5,526 nucleotides of DNA from Actinomycetes bacterium (GCA_021811865.1 JAKAQB010000144.1:1-5526); one strand, 5' to 3'; positions 1 to 4,546 are shown, counted from the first letter of the stretch. Notes: generated by a model from the letters alone, not told the origin. Program-made: numbers and translations.

Positions 1-320
1 TCCTGGGCGGTGTACCCGATGTGCTGGCTCTCCGGCCACGCCGTCGCTCGCCAGCACTCCACCGCCAGCATCAGGGTGGTCTTGCCGTTCTGGCGCGGCA
101 CCAGCACGATCACCTTGCCGTACGCCAGGCTTCCGTCCGGGAGCAGCTCCAGCGCGACGTCCGCCACCCGCTGCTGCCACGGCATCAAAGGCCTTCCGAG
201 AAGTCGCGCTACGGCGCCGACCTCGCCCCCGCGCGTCTTCCGTCCCGGTGTGCGCCGGGTCGCCCACCTGGGAGAGCACGTAGTCGAGGATGGCCTTGCC
301 CTCATCGCCAGAGCGGTCAT
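1..320 (-). CDS. terL: Terminase large subunit, N-terminal part (runs off the left edge)
   Basis: This is the ATPase motor and nuclease that packages DNA into phage proheads; only the first 106 residues are in the window. The Walker A P-loop is visible at about residues 75-82 (PRQNGKTT). It is preceded by LGRPLMPWQQ (residues 41-50), the adenine-binding Q-motif type of region typical of actinophage terminases, and by RTPGRKTRGGEV, a common N-terminal stretch in these proteins. The start chosen is ATG at 320, preceded by a strong SD (AAGGGGG, spacer TTGG). A second in-frame ATG lies at 305. The gene begins inside the upstream terS frame, offset by one base, so the two overlap extensively. The Walker B and nuclease domains lie outside the window. 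Identification rests on the P-loop and its flanking motifs and is strong. Confidence 0.93.
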   Translation of the reverse strand, partial: MTALAMRARPSSTTCSPRWATRRTPGRKTRGGEVGAVARLLGRPLMPWQQRVADVALELLPDGSLAYGKVIVLVPRQNGKTTLMLAVECWRATAWPESQHIGYTAQ

Positions 321-537
321 CCAACCCCCTTCGGATCTCGATCTCTGCCGCCCGGTACTCCATCCACAGCCCGGGACTGGTCGGCTTCGCGTCCACCACC
401 CCAGCCAATGTCAGCAGGATGGTCACCTTCGCCTCGTCAATCGGCCGGATGGCGCCCATCTCGCGCAACGCGGCCACCGTCGCCTCGGCCGCGCGACGAT
501 TTGCGCCACCCTCCACCGTCGCGTCACGCGAATTCAC
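1..537 (-). CDS. terS: Probable terminase small subunit; frame stays open to the window edge
   Basis: Probable DNA-recognition subunit of the packaging terminase. GTG at 537 is the only start codon after an in-frame TAG at 570. It has a GGGAG element, but only 3 nt away, so the SD is poorly placed. The first ~100 residues look authentic: a helical region (about residues 12-30), then TILLTLAGVVDAKP and GLWMEYRAAEIEIRRGL (about residues 37-72), the pattern of small actinophage terminase small subunits in which a WxEYRAA segment is typical. A further plausible helix (KAILDYVLSQV) follows. From about position 230 leftwards the codon pattern degrades to Arg/Gly-rich sequence while the terL frame becomes clearly coding, yet no stop occurs in this frame before base 1. 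Either the overlap with terL is unusually long or the true end is masked by a frameshift. Assignment is based on position and pattern rather than a catalytic motif. Confidence 0.6.
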   Translation of the reverse strand, partial: MNSRDATVEGGANRRAAEATVAALREMGAIRPIDEAKVTILLTLAGVVDAKPTSPGLWMEYRAAEIEIRRGLDDRSGDEGKAILDYVLSQVGDPAHTGTEDARGRGRRRSATSRKAFDAVAAAGGGRRAGAAPGRKPGVRQGDRAGAAPERQDHPDAGGGVLASDGVAGEPAHRVHRPG

Positions 538-555
538 GTGCTCCCACCACCCCAG

Positions 556-624
556 CCGTTTTTGCCGCTATAAAAAAATCGACGGGGCAGGTCGCGAATA
601 CACAATTTGCAACCCGTTTTTGCC
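556..624. repeat. Pair of 11-bp direct repeats upstream of terS
   Basis: The word CCGTTTTTGCC (plus strand; GGCAAAAACGG on the coding strand) occurs exactly at 556-566 and at 614-624, start-to-start distance 58 bp. Both copies lie in the non-coding gap between the HNH gene and terS. The A5 core would favour bending. They could be binding sites for the small terminase subunit or another regulator, but only the repeat itself is seen. Confidence 0.65.
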
Positions 625-631
625 CTGCCCC
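572..631 (-). terminator. Possible intrinsic terminator after the HNH gene
   Basis: On the minus strand an 8-bp GC-rich stem (GGGGCAGG at 631-624 pairing with CCTGCCCC at 591-584) is followed by GTCGA and then seven T (578-572). It starts 3 nt after the HNH stop codon. The 32-nt loop is much longer than in a typical intrinsic terminator and the U-tract is displaced by 5 nt, so this is a weak candidate. The same palindrome could be a protein-binding or packaging element. Confidence 0.3.
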
Positions 632-633
632 TG

Positions 634-1317
634 CTACCAGCGAGTGATTGATTTCACTTCACGACTACCAGTACCCGACATAGCGGCATACCACTCATCG
701 ACGAGGCGAAGGAATTTCGCCGGCAGCCGATCCCCCTTGAGGCGACGATGGCATTCTTCCTTGCCTGGGTTGACCTCGACGACTCGGTGACGAGGCAGGG
801 AGTCGGTCATGGCCAGGGCGTTGGGGTTGCTGGAGGTGATCCAGGCCCGGGGAGTGGCGAGCTGGCCGCGCCTGGCCAGGTCGAGGAGGCGGTTGCGCTC
901 GTCCTGGACCTGGTCGTCCTGGATGCCGGAGCGGAGCTCGTCGCGAGTGTGGCCGTTTGCGAGTGCGATTGTTTCGTAGTCAATGACGGTCTCGTTGGAC
1001 CGGACATTCTGCTGCAGGTAGTCGTACAGCAGACCTGGCAACGGTGGACCGATGACCAGGACGATCTCGGTGCTCGCTCGAAGCCAGCGACTGCCGGACG
1101 CACGATCGACCCGATCGTGGTTGCACGCCTGGCAGGTCGCTCGCAAGTTCGTCGGATCGAGCCAAGCGCCGCCCATTCGCCAGGGCACGATGTGGTCGCA
1201 GTCAGTGGCGACGGTGGTGCAGCGAGGTCCTCGCACCTGGCAGACGCCGCCATCGCGCACGAGCACCGCCAACCGCACCCGGCGCCAAGCGGGGTGACGG
1301 TAGGGTGTTCGGATCAC
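634..1317 (-). CDS. HNH endonuclease fused to a degenerate P-loop (kinase-like) domain
   Basis: A 227-aa protein in two parts. Residues 1-75 form an HNH nuclease: zinc ligands C26/C33 and C62/C65, the catalytic DH pair at D41-H42, N57 and H67, in the usual phage start context (RTPYRHPAWRRVR). HNH proteins of this kind cut DNA with a divalent metal and often work with the terminase when encoded beside it, as here. Residues 84-212 look like a small P-loop NTPase/kinase: a strand and loop EIVLVIGPPLPGLL (84-97), an acidic VIDYET strand (111-116), helices, RAWITSS (158-163), VVEVNPGKEECHRRL (179-193) and a final DEWY. At the Walker A position the expected GK[ST] is replaced by G95-L96-L97, so nucleotide binding is probably lost. 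The start is GTG at 1317, 3 nt after the previous stop, without a well-spaced SD. The HNH call is firm; the second domain is inferred from pattern. Confidence 0.88.
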   Translation of the reverse strand: MIRTPYRHPAWRRVRLAVLVRDGGVCQVRGPRCTTVATDCDHIVPWRMGGAWLDPTNLRATCQACNHDRVDRASGSRWLRASTEIVLVIGPPLPGLLYDYLQQNVRSNETVIDYETIALANGHTRDELRSGIQDDQVQDERNRLLDLARRGQLATPRAWITSSNPNALAMTDSLPRHRVVEVNPGKEECHRRLKGDRLPAKFLRLVDEWYAAMSGTGSREVKSITRW

Positions 1318-1320
1318 ACC

Positions 1321-1545
1321 TCAGGCGATCGAGATGTCGGTGACGCCGCCGACCGTTGTCACGGTCTTCTTGAGGAGCGTGTGAGTGCGGCGGCTGTGAT
1401 GGACTCTCTTCGCGGCGCCGGTCGCGGCCAGGTGGTGCGGCGTTCCGACGTGGTGGGTGTGGTGAGCCACATGAACCTTGTGGACGTGCTTGGCGTGGTG
1501 GAGCTTGTGGTGGACGTGGTGCTTCTTGTGGTGATGGTGGATCAA
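1321..1545 (-). CDS. Small histidine-rich protein, unknown function
   Basis: A 74-aa protein in which 22 residues (about 30%) are histidine, nearly all in residues 3-38 as HH pairs separated by Lys, Val, Ala or Thr, starting with HHHHKKHHVHHKLHH. About eight lysines and three arginines make it strongly basic, and there is no cysteine. The last ~19 residues are different (TLLKKTVTTVGGVTDISIA). Translation is well supported: the start is TTG at 1545, preceded by AAGGAG with a 5-nt spacer, and that SD overlaps the TAA of the upstream gene. Codon third positions are strongly G/C. It lies in a tight run, ending 3 nt before the HNH gene. Such sequences bind Zn, Ni, Cu or Co and can bind nucleic acid when protonated. 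A metal buffer, nucleic-acid binder or virion component are all guesses. I do not recognise the family. Confidence 0.82.
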   Translation of the reverse strand: MIHHHHKKHHVHHKLHHAKHVHKVHVAHHTHHVGTPHHLAATGAAKRVHHSRRTHTLLKKTVTTVGGVTDISIA

Positions 1546-1554
1546 GCGAGCTCC

Positions 1555-1803
1555 TTACCGGCGCTTGGCGCGCTCCAGCGCTTCGAGCAGGTGGATCGTG
1601 CAGTACCCAGCGGACGATCGCGGGTCGCCGGGCTCATCGCAGCCGTTCTGCGGGCAAGTGGGCAGGTAGTCGGCCGGCTGACCTTTGCCAGGCGCTGCTG
1701 TGACCTTGGCGCGGAGCGCGTGACCGCCGTTCGCCGCGATGTCTCGCCGAAGCCGGTCGGCGAAGCTGGGGAAGGGCTGGTGGTTCGGCTGCCGAAAGGC
1801 CAT
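1555..1803 (-). CDS. Hypothetical small protein with CX4C-X12-CX2H putative zinc site
   Basis: An 82-aa protein of unknown function. The C-terminal half carries C50, C55, C68 and H71, spaced as a compact one-zinc site, followed by a basic helix (LLEALERAKRR). The N-terminal 35 residues are probably partly helical (FADRLRRDIAANGGHAL). It starts with ATG at 1803, 3 nt after the stop of the preceding gene, and its TAA contributes to the SD of the histidine-rich gene downstream, so the two are probably translated together. The zinc site is inferred from ligand spacing only. It may be a small nucleic-acid-binding or protein-docking module. Confidence 0.75.
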   Translation of the reverse strand: MAFRQPNHQPFPSFADRLRRDIAANGGHALRAKVTAAPGKGQPADYLPTCPQNGCDEPGDPRSSAGYCTIHLLEALERAKRR

Positions 1804-1806
1804 GGG

Positions 1807-1989
1807 TCAGCTCGCCTTGTCAGCCGCCCGCTCGCTGAGCAGGTCGTGGATCGCGGCCAGCTCGAGGTAGATGCCCGCCGTCAATGCCTTCTCGCCGAGG
1901 CCGAGCGACTGCGCCCGAGCCAGCTTGAGCAACTTCGCCCGCTTGTCGTCAGCGTGCTCCTCAGCGTCCTTCGCTTCCTTCCCGAACAT
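1807..1989 (-). CDS. Hypothetical small helical protein
   Basis: A 60-aa charged protein, apparently all-helical. The first 25 residues are rich in Lys, Glu and Asp (KEAKDAEEHADDKRAKLLKL); a second helix (GIYLELAAIHDLLSERA) has a hydrophobic face and could dimerise. There are no cysteines and no signal or membrane segment. The start is secure: ATG at 1989 follows GAGGAG with a CTCCG spacer. The gene overlaps the end of the upstream zinc-finger gene by 29 nt and stops 3 nt before the next one. No family recognised. Confidence 0.75.
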   Translation of the reverse strand: MFGKEAKDAEEHADDKRAKLLKLARAQSLGLGEKALTAGIYLELAAIHDLLSERAADKAS

Positions 1990-2182
1990 CGGAGCTCCTC
2001 CGCTTTCGGGAAGTCAGGGTCTTGCAGCTGTCCGAGCAGTACTTGCGGCTGCGACGCCGCGCCTCGAAGAGCCGACCGCAGTAGCGGCACTTCCCGACCA
2101 CTTTGGGCTTGTCGATCTCAAGCACGGCGAGAAGTTTACGATAAGGAGCGGCGGACTGTCGCCACCGTGAGGCGATTGTCAC
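1961..2182 (-). CDS. Small treble-clef-type zinc-finger protein
   Basis: As drawn this is 73 aa. The core is KCRYCGRLFE...RKYCSDSCK with ligands C32, C35, C49 and C53 (CX2C-X13-CX3C), a pattern common in small phage and plasmid zinc fingers related to MYM/treble-clef folds. It is followed by a very basic tail (TSRKRRSS), which suggests DNA or RNA binding. The start is uncertain. GTG at 2182 has no convincing SD, and the first 19 codons have clearly lower third-position GC (about half) than the rest. An internal GTG at 2125 would give a 54-aa protein that keeps the whole zinc finger. This is the first gene after a 72-nt gap, so it may begin a transcription unit. Confidence 0.75.
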   Translation of the reverse strand: MTIASRWRQSAAPYRKLLAVLEIDKPKVVGKCRYCGRLFEARRRSRKYCSDSCKTLTSRKRRSSDVREGSEGR

Positions 2183-2211
2183 TCGCCCACTGGGCGCAGA
2201 TGCTCCCAGGG

Positions 2212-2240
2212 ACAGTTTCTAGGGCCTCATGGTGCGTCAA
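2212..2240 (-). promoter_or_regulatory. Weak promoter candidate ahead of the zinc-finger gene cluster
   Basis: In the 72-nt gap 2183-2254 the minus strand holds TTGACG (2240-2235), a five-of-six match to a -35 box. It is followed at 17 nt by AACTGT (2217-2212), only a partial match to the actinobacterial TANNNT -10. The position fits a promoter for the block 2182 to 634. The -10 is poor, so this is tentative. Confidence 0.25.
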
Positions 2241-2254
2241 TAGGGGAGGGGCTG

Positions 2255-2878
2255 TCAAGCGACGGGTTCCGGTGGCGGCGGCTCCGCGATCGCTCGTCGT
2301 TGCGGAGTGAAGCCGAAAGCAGGGCCCAGTCGGGCAGCCATCGCCTCGGCCGCACGATCGAGCACCCATCCCAGCGGGCTCGCGTGCGCTCTTCCCCAGT
2401 TCGACGCCATCTCGTCGACGGATCGCTTCCCGGTGACAGCGCCGCCGAAGCCGACCCAGCTGTGACCGCACCCGAGGCAGACCGCCTGCACCCGCCTCAG
2501 CCCCGATTCTGGGTCGATCGCGGCCTCGATCGTGACCGGGTGCTCGCGCGGAGCTGCTCGCAGCGCCACTCCCCAGTCGATCGGGAACGATCCGGACACC
2601 ACTGCGACGATCGCCCGGTCGTCAGCGACCGAAACGCGCCGAGCGGCTGCCAGCCGCAGGAACGGGTTCGGGATCGTCGCCAGGGCGCTGTGCAGATCGA
2701 CCCAGCTCACCACCACGTCGTAGGCGCGGTCCGGCTCGCCACCGCCGCCACCGGCGCCGTCGTACCGAGCGACCTTGACGGTCGCGGTGGCGGATGGGTG
2801 CTCTTCGAGCGGCCAGTACCGCAGCCATCGGCGGCAGGCACAGACGGCGCAGGCACACCGAGGCGCGTGGCCGTTCAC
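2255..2878 (-). CDS. Hypothetical cysteine-rich protein with two putative metal sites
   Basis: A 207-aa protein of unknown function. It opens with a tight CACAVCAC cluster (C8, C10, C13, C15) followed by RRWLRYW. A low-complexity glycine stretch (about 41-47) separates this from a mixed alpha/beta body containing VVVSWVDLHSALATIPNPF and AIVAVVSGSFPIDWGVALR. A second possible site is CLGCGHSW (C134, C137, H139) with H165. The C-terminus ends in a proline-rich tail. The start chosen is GTG at 2878: it overlaps the TGA of the upstream gene as GTGA and has GGAGG 9 nt upstream. The longer start at 2908 would overlap that gene by 34 nt. The CxCxxCxC cluster could hold zinc or even an Fe-S centre; nothing decides this. 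It is the last gene of the right block. Confidence 0.75.
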   Translation of the reverse strand: MNGHAPRCACAVCACRRWLRYWPLEEHPSATATVKVARYDGAGGGGGEPDRAYDVVVSWVDLHSALATIPNPFLRLAAARRVSVADDRAIVAVVSGSFPIDWGVALRAAPREHPVTIEAAIDPESGLRRVQAVCLGCGHSWVGFGGAVTGKRSVDEMASNWGRAHASPLGWVLDRAAEAMAARLGPAFGFTPQRRAIAEPPPPEPVA

Positions 2879-3072
2879 GGGACCGACCCTCCACGGTCGT
2901 CGCGGCACTCACCGCACTCGTGGCGACCTGGCTCCGGGTTCGCATACATGACCAGCCCGCAGTTCGGGCAGCGACGCGCTCCCGGTGGTACTCGCGATGG
3001 AAGGTGCCGCGGGCGACGGATGGTCACGGCCACCTCCATCTGGTCGAGGGTCGACAGCCCGAACTCAGCCAT
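2875..3072 (-). CDS. Small zinc-ribbon protein
   Basis: A 65-aa protein of unknown role. The second half is a short zinc ribbon, RCPNCGLVMY (C35, C38) followed by H51, C53 and C56 in HECGEC. The first 30 residues contain a short beta-like MEVAVTI stretch. The start, ATG at 3072, lies inside the end of the VRR-NUC gene (an 8-nt overlap, ATGGCTGA) and has a strong GGAGGG with an AACCG spacer. The stop overlaps the next gene's GTG. Such mini zinc ribbons in phage replication regions usually bind nucleic acid or partner proteins, but that is a general inference. Confidence 0.78.
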   Translation of the reverse strand: MAEFGLSTLDQMEVAVTIRRPRHLPSRVPPGARRCPNCGLVMYANPEPGRHECGECRDDRGGSVP

Positions 3073-3484
3073 CGGTTCCCTCCACTGCCTCGACCGCGCA
3101 CGGCCCGCAGAGCTTGGTCTCGCCGGCGAACAGGATCGGCGCTCCGCACTTCCGGCACTGACGCTGCCGGAGCAGTTGCTCGACGTGGCCGGAGATGAGG
3201 TCCGTCGGCCGCCAGACCGCCGTCTGGATTCCCGGCACCCGGGCGAGGTCGCCGAGCCACGCGGTCTGCTGCCAGCTCACCTTGCCGGTCTCCGTCTTCA
3301 GCTCCACCGCCAGGGCGACGGGCCCGCGCACCATGAACAGGTCCGGCCAGCCCGCGGCCGAGTGGATGGAGAGCCAAGGATGGAAGACCGACCACCCCAG
3401 CGCCTTCGCCATCGCCACCACGTGCTCCTGCAGCTCGCGCTCGCTGATCGCGGGCGCGATGGCCGACTGTGAGCTGGCACTCAT
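3065..3484 (-). CDS. VRR-NUC domain nuclease with C-terminal zinc ribbon
   Basis: A 139-aa protein of the VRR-NUC group in the PD-(D/E)xK nuclease superfamily, which includes phage proteins that act on branched or damaged DNA. The active site is visible: AGWPDLFMV (D48), a beta strand into ELK (E61, K63), then TGKVSWQQ, where Q72 fits the conserved glutamine. A leading helix (SERELQEHVVAMAKALGW) matches the family. After the nuclease core come C110/C113 and C126/C129, a four-cysteine zinc ribbon that is an addition to the minimal domain. ATG at 3484 was chosen because it forms an ATGA overlap with the upstream stop and has GGAG 6 nt upstream. The same frame stays open to 3703, but that extension is Arg/Ala-rich shadow sequence. 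It probably acts in DNA replication or recombination, as a Holliday-junction-type or flap nuclease. Confidence 0.88.
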   Translation of the reverse strand: MSASSQSAIAPAISERELQEHVVAMAKALGWSVFHPWLSIHSAAGWPDLFMVRGPVALAVELKTETGKVSWQQTAWLGDLARVPGIQTAVWRPTDLISGHVEQLLRQRQCRKCGAPILFAGETKLCGPCAVEAVEGTDG

Positions 3485-3711
3485 GCCCGTCTCCGCGCAG
3501 CGAGCAGCAACCGCACAGGCCAGAGCAGCCCGAACAGCACCTTCCGCAAGAAGGGCACGCGCGGCACCTCTGGCGGTCGCTCTTCGCCAGCCCGGTCTCC
3601 CAGTATTTCTGGGATCCACAACCCCATCGTCTCGCGGGTGTCGGCCACCGAGACGTACAGCGCCGCGCCGCCGAGATAGATCACCAGCAGCAGGATCTCC
3701 CACGCGCTCAC
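3481..3711 (-). CDS. Small membrane protein with two hydrophobic segments
   Basis: A 76-aa protein. Residues 4-23 form a clear transmembrane segment (WEILLLVIYLGGAALYVSV). A polar middle with GEERPPEVPRVP follows, then a second hydrophobic stretch at about 54-72 (FLRKVLFGLLWPVRLLL) and a basic end (ARRRA), which by the positive-inside rule should be cytoplasmic. GTG at 3711 gives a GTGA overlap with the 29-aa gene upstream, matching the other junctions; an ATG at 3726 is possible but has no SD. The frame is open to 3978, but that part overlaps other genes. It forms a pair with the tiny membrane protein before it. The function is unknown; a holin-like or membrane-anchoring role cannot be told from sequence. 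Confidence 0.72.
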   Translation of the reverse strand: MSAWEILLLVIYLGGAALYVSVADTRETMGLWIPEILGDRAGEERPPEVPRVPFLRKVLFGLLWPVRLLLAARRRA

Positions 3712-3797
3712 TGCCTGCGCATCCATGCGAGGATCGCCAGGCAAGCGCCCAGGCCCCCGACGACGCCCACGATGTAGTAGGCGACCAGCAAGCTCAC
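3708..3797 (-). CDS. 29-aa single-span membrane protein
   Basis: A very short gene that length cut-offs would miss. GTG at 3797 overlaps the upstream TGA as GTGA and is preceded by GGAGG with a 7-nt spacer; its own TGA overlaps the next gene's GTG. The product is almost entirely one hydrophobic helix (SLLVAYYIVGVVGGLG, continuing to about residue 25), ending WMRRQ, so the C-terminus is probably cytoplasmic. The overlaps on both sides, the SD and the coherent membrane helix make it a believable gene. It may form a complex with the 76-aa membrane protein it is coupled to. Confidence 0.68.
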   Translation of the reverse strand: MSLLVAYYIVGVVGGLGACLAILAWMRRQ

Positions 3798-3982
3798 CGC
3801 TCTTCCTCCCCCTGATCCAACGCCTTCTCCAACGCTTCGAATTCCTCCACGCGCAGACAGAGTTCGCCAGCGCATGCACGGTGCCCGTCGCCGCGCCCGG
3901 CGAACACGGTCGCCCGGACATGCGCGGGATTTCGGCTGACCACCCGCAAGCGGAAGCTGATCGGCTCGCGAGCCTCATTCAT
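3794..3982 (-). CDS. Hypothetical 62-aa protein
   Basis: A small protein of a type seen in actinophage genomes: beta-rich N-terminal part (ISFRLRVVSRNPAHVRATVF), then a glycine turn, a strand ending GELCLRVEEF, and a C-terminal acidic helix (EALEKALDQGEEER). There is no known function. ATG at 3982 makes an ATGA overlap with the upstream stop but has no SD of its own, so translation probably depends on reinitiation by ribosomes ending the previous gene. The frame continues open to 4072, but that extension is Arg/Gly/Ala-rich and lies within the upstream gene. Its last codons contain the SD for the 29-aa gene. Confidence 0.68.
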   Translation of the reverse strand: MNEAREPISFRLRVVSRNPAHVRATVFAGRGDGHRACAGELCLRVEEFEALEKALDQGEEER

Positions 3983-4200
3983 GGCAGGTCTAACTGGCGA
4001 CGCCGGGACTCGTGCTGCGCCACATATGCCACCCAGTCGAGCCGAGCGACCGCTGCGAGACAGTACCCGCATAGCTGGTGGGCAAACTCCTGACGTCCCA
4101 TCTCAACACCATCGGCGGTCCAGCCGCCTTCGATCGTCACTCTGGTCGGGTGGCCGCTTGCATCCGCGTTGCAATTCTCGCAGAGCACAATCTCGCTCAC
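3979..4200 (-). CDS. Small CxxC...CxxC zinc-ribbon protein
   Basis: A 73-aa protein with C7/C10 (LCENCNA) and C44/C47 (LCGYCLA) separated by 33 residues, the layout of a zinc ribbon. Between them lies a beta-like region (TRVTIEGGWTADGVEMG); after them is a helix (LDWVAYVAQHESRRRQL) with a basic end. GTG at 4200 was chosen: it overlaps the mini-ORF stop as GTGA, and a strong GGAGGAAGG lies just upstream. The open frame reaches 4260, but that leader overlaps the mini-ORF and the 103-aa gene and lacks coding character. Probable nucleic-acid or protein-binding adaptor; the exact role is unknown. Confidence 0.74.
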   Translation of the reverse strand: MSEIVLCENCNADASGHPTRVTIEGGWTADGVEMGRQEFAHQLCGYCLAAVARLDWVAYVAQHESRRRQLDLP

Positions 4201-4238
4201 CGTCCTTCCTCCACCCACCGCCGGATCAGCGCGGTCAC
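4197..4238 (-). CDS. 13-codon mini-ORF bridging two genes
   Basis: The reading frame is MTALIRRWVEEGR, with GTG at 4238 overlapping the stop of the 103-aa gene (GTGA) and a TGA overlapping the GTG of the next gene (GTGA). Without it there would be a 37-nt gap in an otherwise fully coupled run. Its end encodes the SD of the following gene (GTG GAG GAA). It closely matches the C-terminus of the 34-aa protein at 4543-4647 (LIRKFVEDGR), so it looks like a truncated copy. It may serve mainly to carry ribosomes to the next start rather than to make a useful peptide. Confidence 0.42.
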   Translation of the reverse strand: MTALIRRWVEEGR

Positions 4239-4546
4239 GGATGCTCGGCCGCGCCCACAAACACCTCCAGGCGCGTCTGGCCGCTCGCGTGGTCCCGTAT
4301 CTCGTCGATCAGCTCTTGGCCCTTGCTCGCATCCAGCTCCACCACCTGCTTCGCCTCGACCGTGTGGGTGCGCACCATGAGGCCACCCTTCACCGAGTGA
4401 TCCACGCCGACCACCTCGCCGATGAGCACAAAGGCGACCATGCCGCCAATGCGTCGCGCTCCTTGCGCCGGGCCGTTGGCCTTGGTGATCTTGAACCCGG
4501 CGACCTCTGGGGCCATCCCCTCGAACATCGGCAATTGCTCAGTCAT
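4235..4546 (-). CDS. Hypothetical 103-aa protein with N-terminal QLPMF motif
   Basis: A conserved-looking phage protein of unknown function. It begins MTEQLPMFEG, where residues 4-8 (QLPMF) resemble the beta-sliding-clamp binding pentapeptide QL[SD]LF. The body is beta-rich (MVAFVLIGEVVGVDHSV, GLMVRTHTVEAKQVVELD), consistent with a small barrel, and ends with a helix (GQELIDEIRDHASG) and a short strand. No cysteine cluster or catalytic motif is visible. ATG at 4546 overlaps the stop of the 34-aa gene (ATGA) and has GGAGG 7 nt upstream, so the start is secure. The general plan of strands followed by a C-terminal helix resembles small actinophage proteins in replication regions, but I cannot name the family. 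Confidence 0.75.
   Translation of the reverse strand: MTEQLPMFEGMAPEVAGFKITKANGPAQGARRIGGMVAFVLIGEVVGVDHSVKGGLMVRTHTVEAKQVVELDASKGQELIDEIRDHASGQTRLEVFVGAAEHP

Larger units (their letters stand above)
538..633 (-). other. Intergenic region between the HNH gene and terS, possible cos/packaging or terminator region
   Basis: These 96 nt are the longest non-coding stretch and clearly more AT-rich than the rest. They hold two copies of an 11-bp direct repeat, an 8-bp inverted repeat with a 32-nt loop, and a run of seven T on the minus strand. In phages the packaging start site often lies next to terS, and an HNH gene next to terminase is frequently part of the packaging machine. A packaging site here is therefore reasonable but unproven. 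The T-run also fits a transcription terminator for the HNH gene. No confident sigma-70-type promoter is visible, although an AT-rich TATAGC lies upstream of terS. Confidence 0.4.

Noticed and set aside
10..790. Plus-strand frames of 166-208 codons over the terminase end
   Set aside because: They are antisense to terL (clear P-loop) and terS; the composition is Arg/Pro/Ser/Ala shadow.
807..1253. 148-codon minus-strand frame over the HNH gene
   Set aside because: It is a same-strand shadow of the HNH/P-loop gene, Ser/Ala/Thr/Arg-rich with no motif; I considered it as a possible sign of a frameshift that destroyed Walker A, but the real frame keeps good codon use through GPPLPGLL.
748..2310. 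A 520-codon open frame on the plus strand
   Set aside because: It runs antisense across five minus-strand genes that have SDs, coupled stops/starts and recognisable HNH and zinc motifs. Its Val/Leu-rich part is simply the complement of the CAC/CAT codons of the His-rich gene. Long antisense frames are common in GC-rich DNA.
2300..3472. A 390-codon open frame on the plus strand
   Set aside because: It is antisense to the Cys-rich, zinc-ribbon and VRR-NUC genes, has an Arg/Pro/Ala-rich shadow composition, no motif and no SD.
3485..3703. 73-residue N-terminal extension of the VRR-NUC frame
   Set aside because: The extension is Arg/Ala/Gly-rich and overlaps the membrane-protein gene. ATG at 3484 has an SD and an ATGA overlap, and the family's first helix begins soon after it.
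3712..3978. N-terminal extension of the 76-aa membrane protein
   Set aside because: It overlaps the 29-aa and 62-aa genes in another frame with shadow composition; GTG at 3711 fits the overlap pattern. ATG at 3726 remains a minor alternative.
4201..4260. N-terminal extension of the CxxC...CxxC protein
   Set aside because: It lacks an SD and overlaps neighbouring genes; GTG at 4200 has a strong SD and GTGA overlap.
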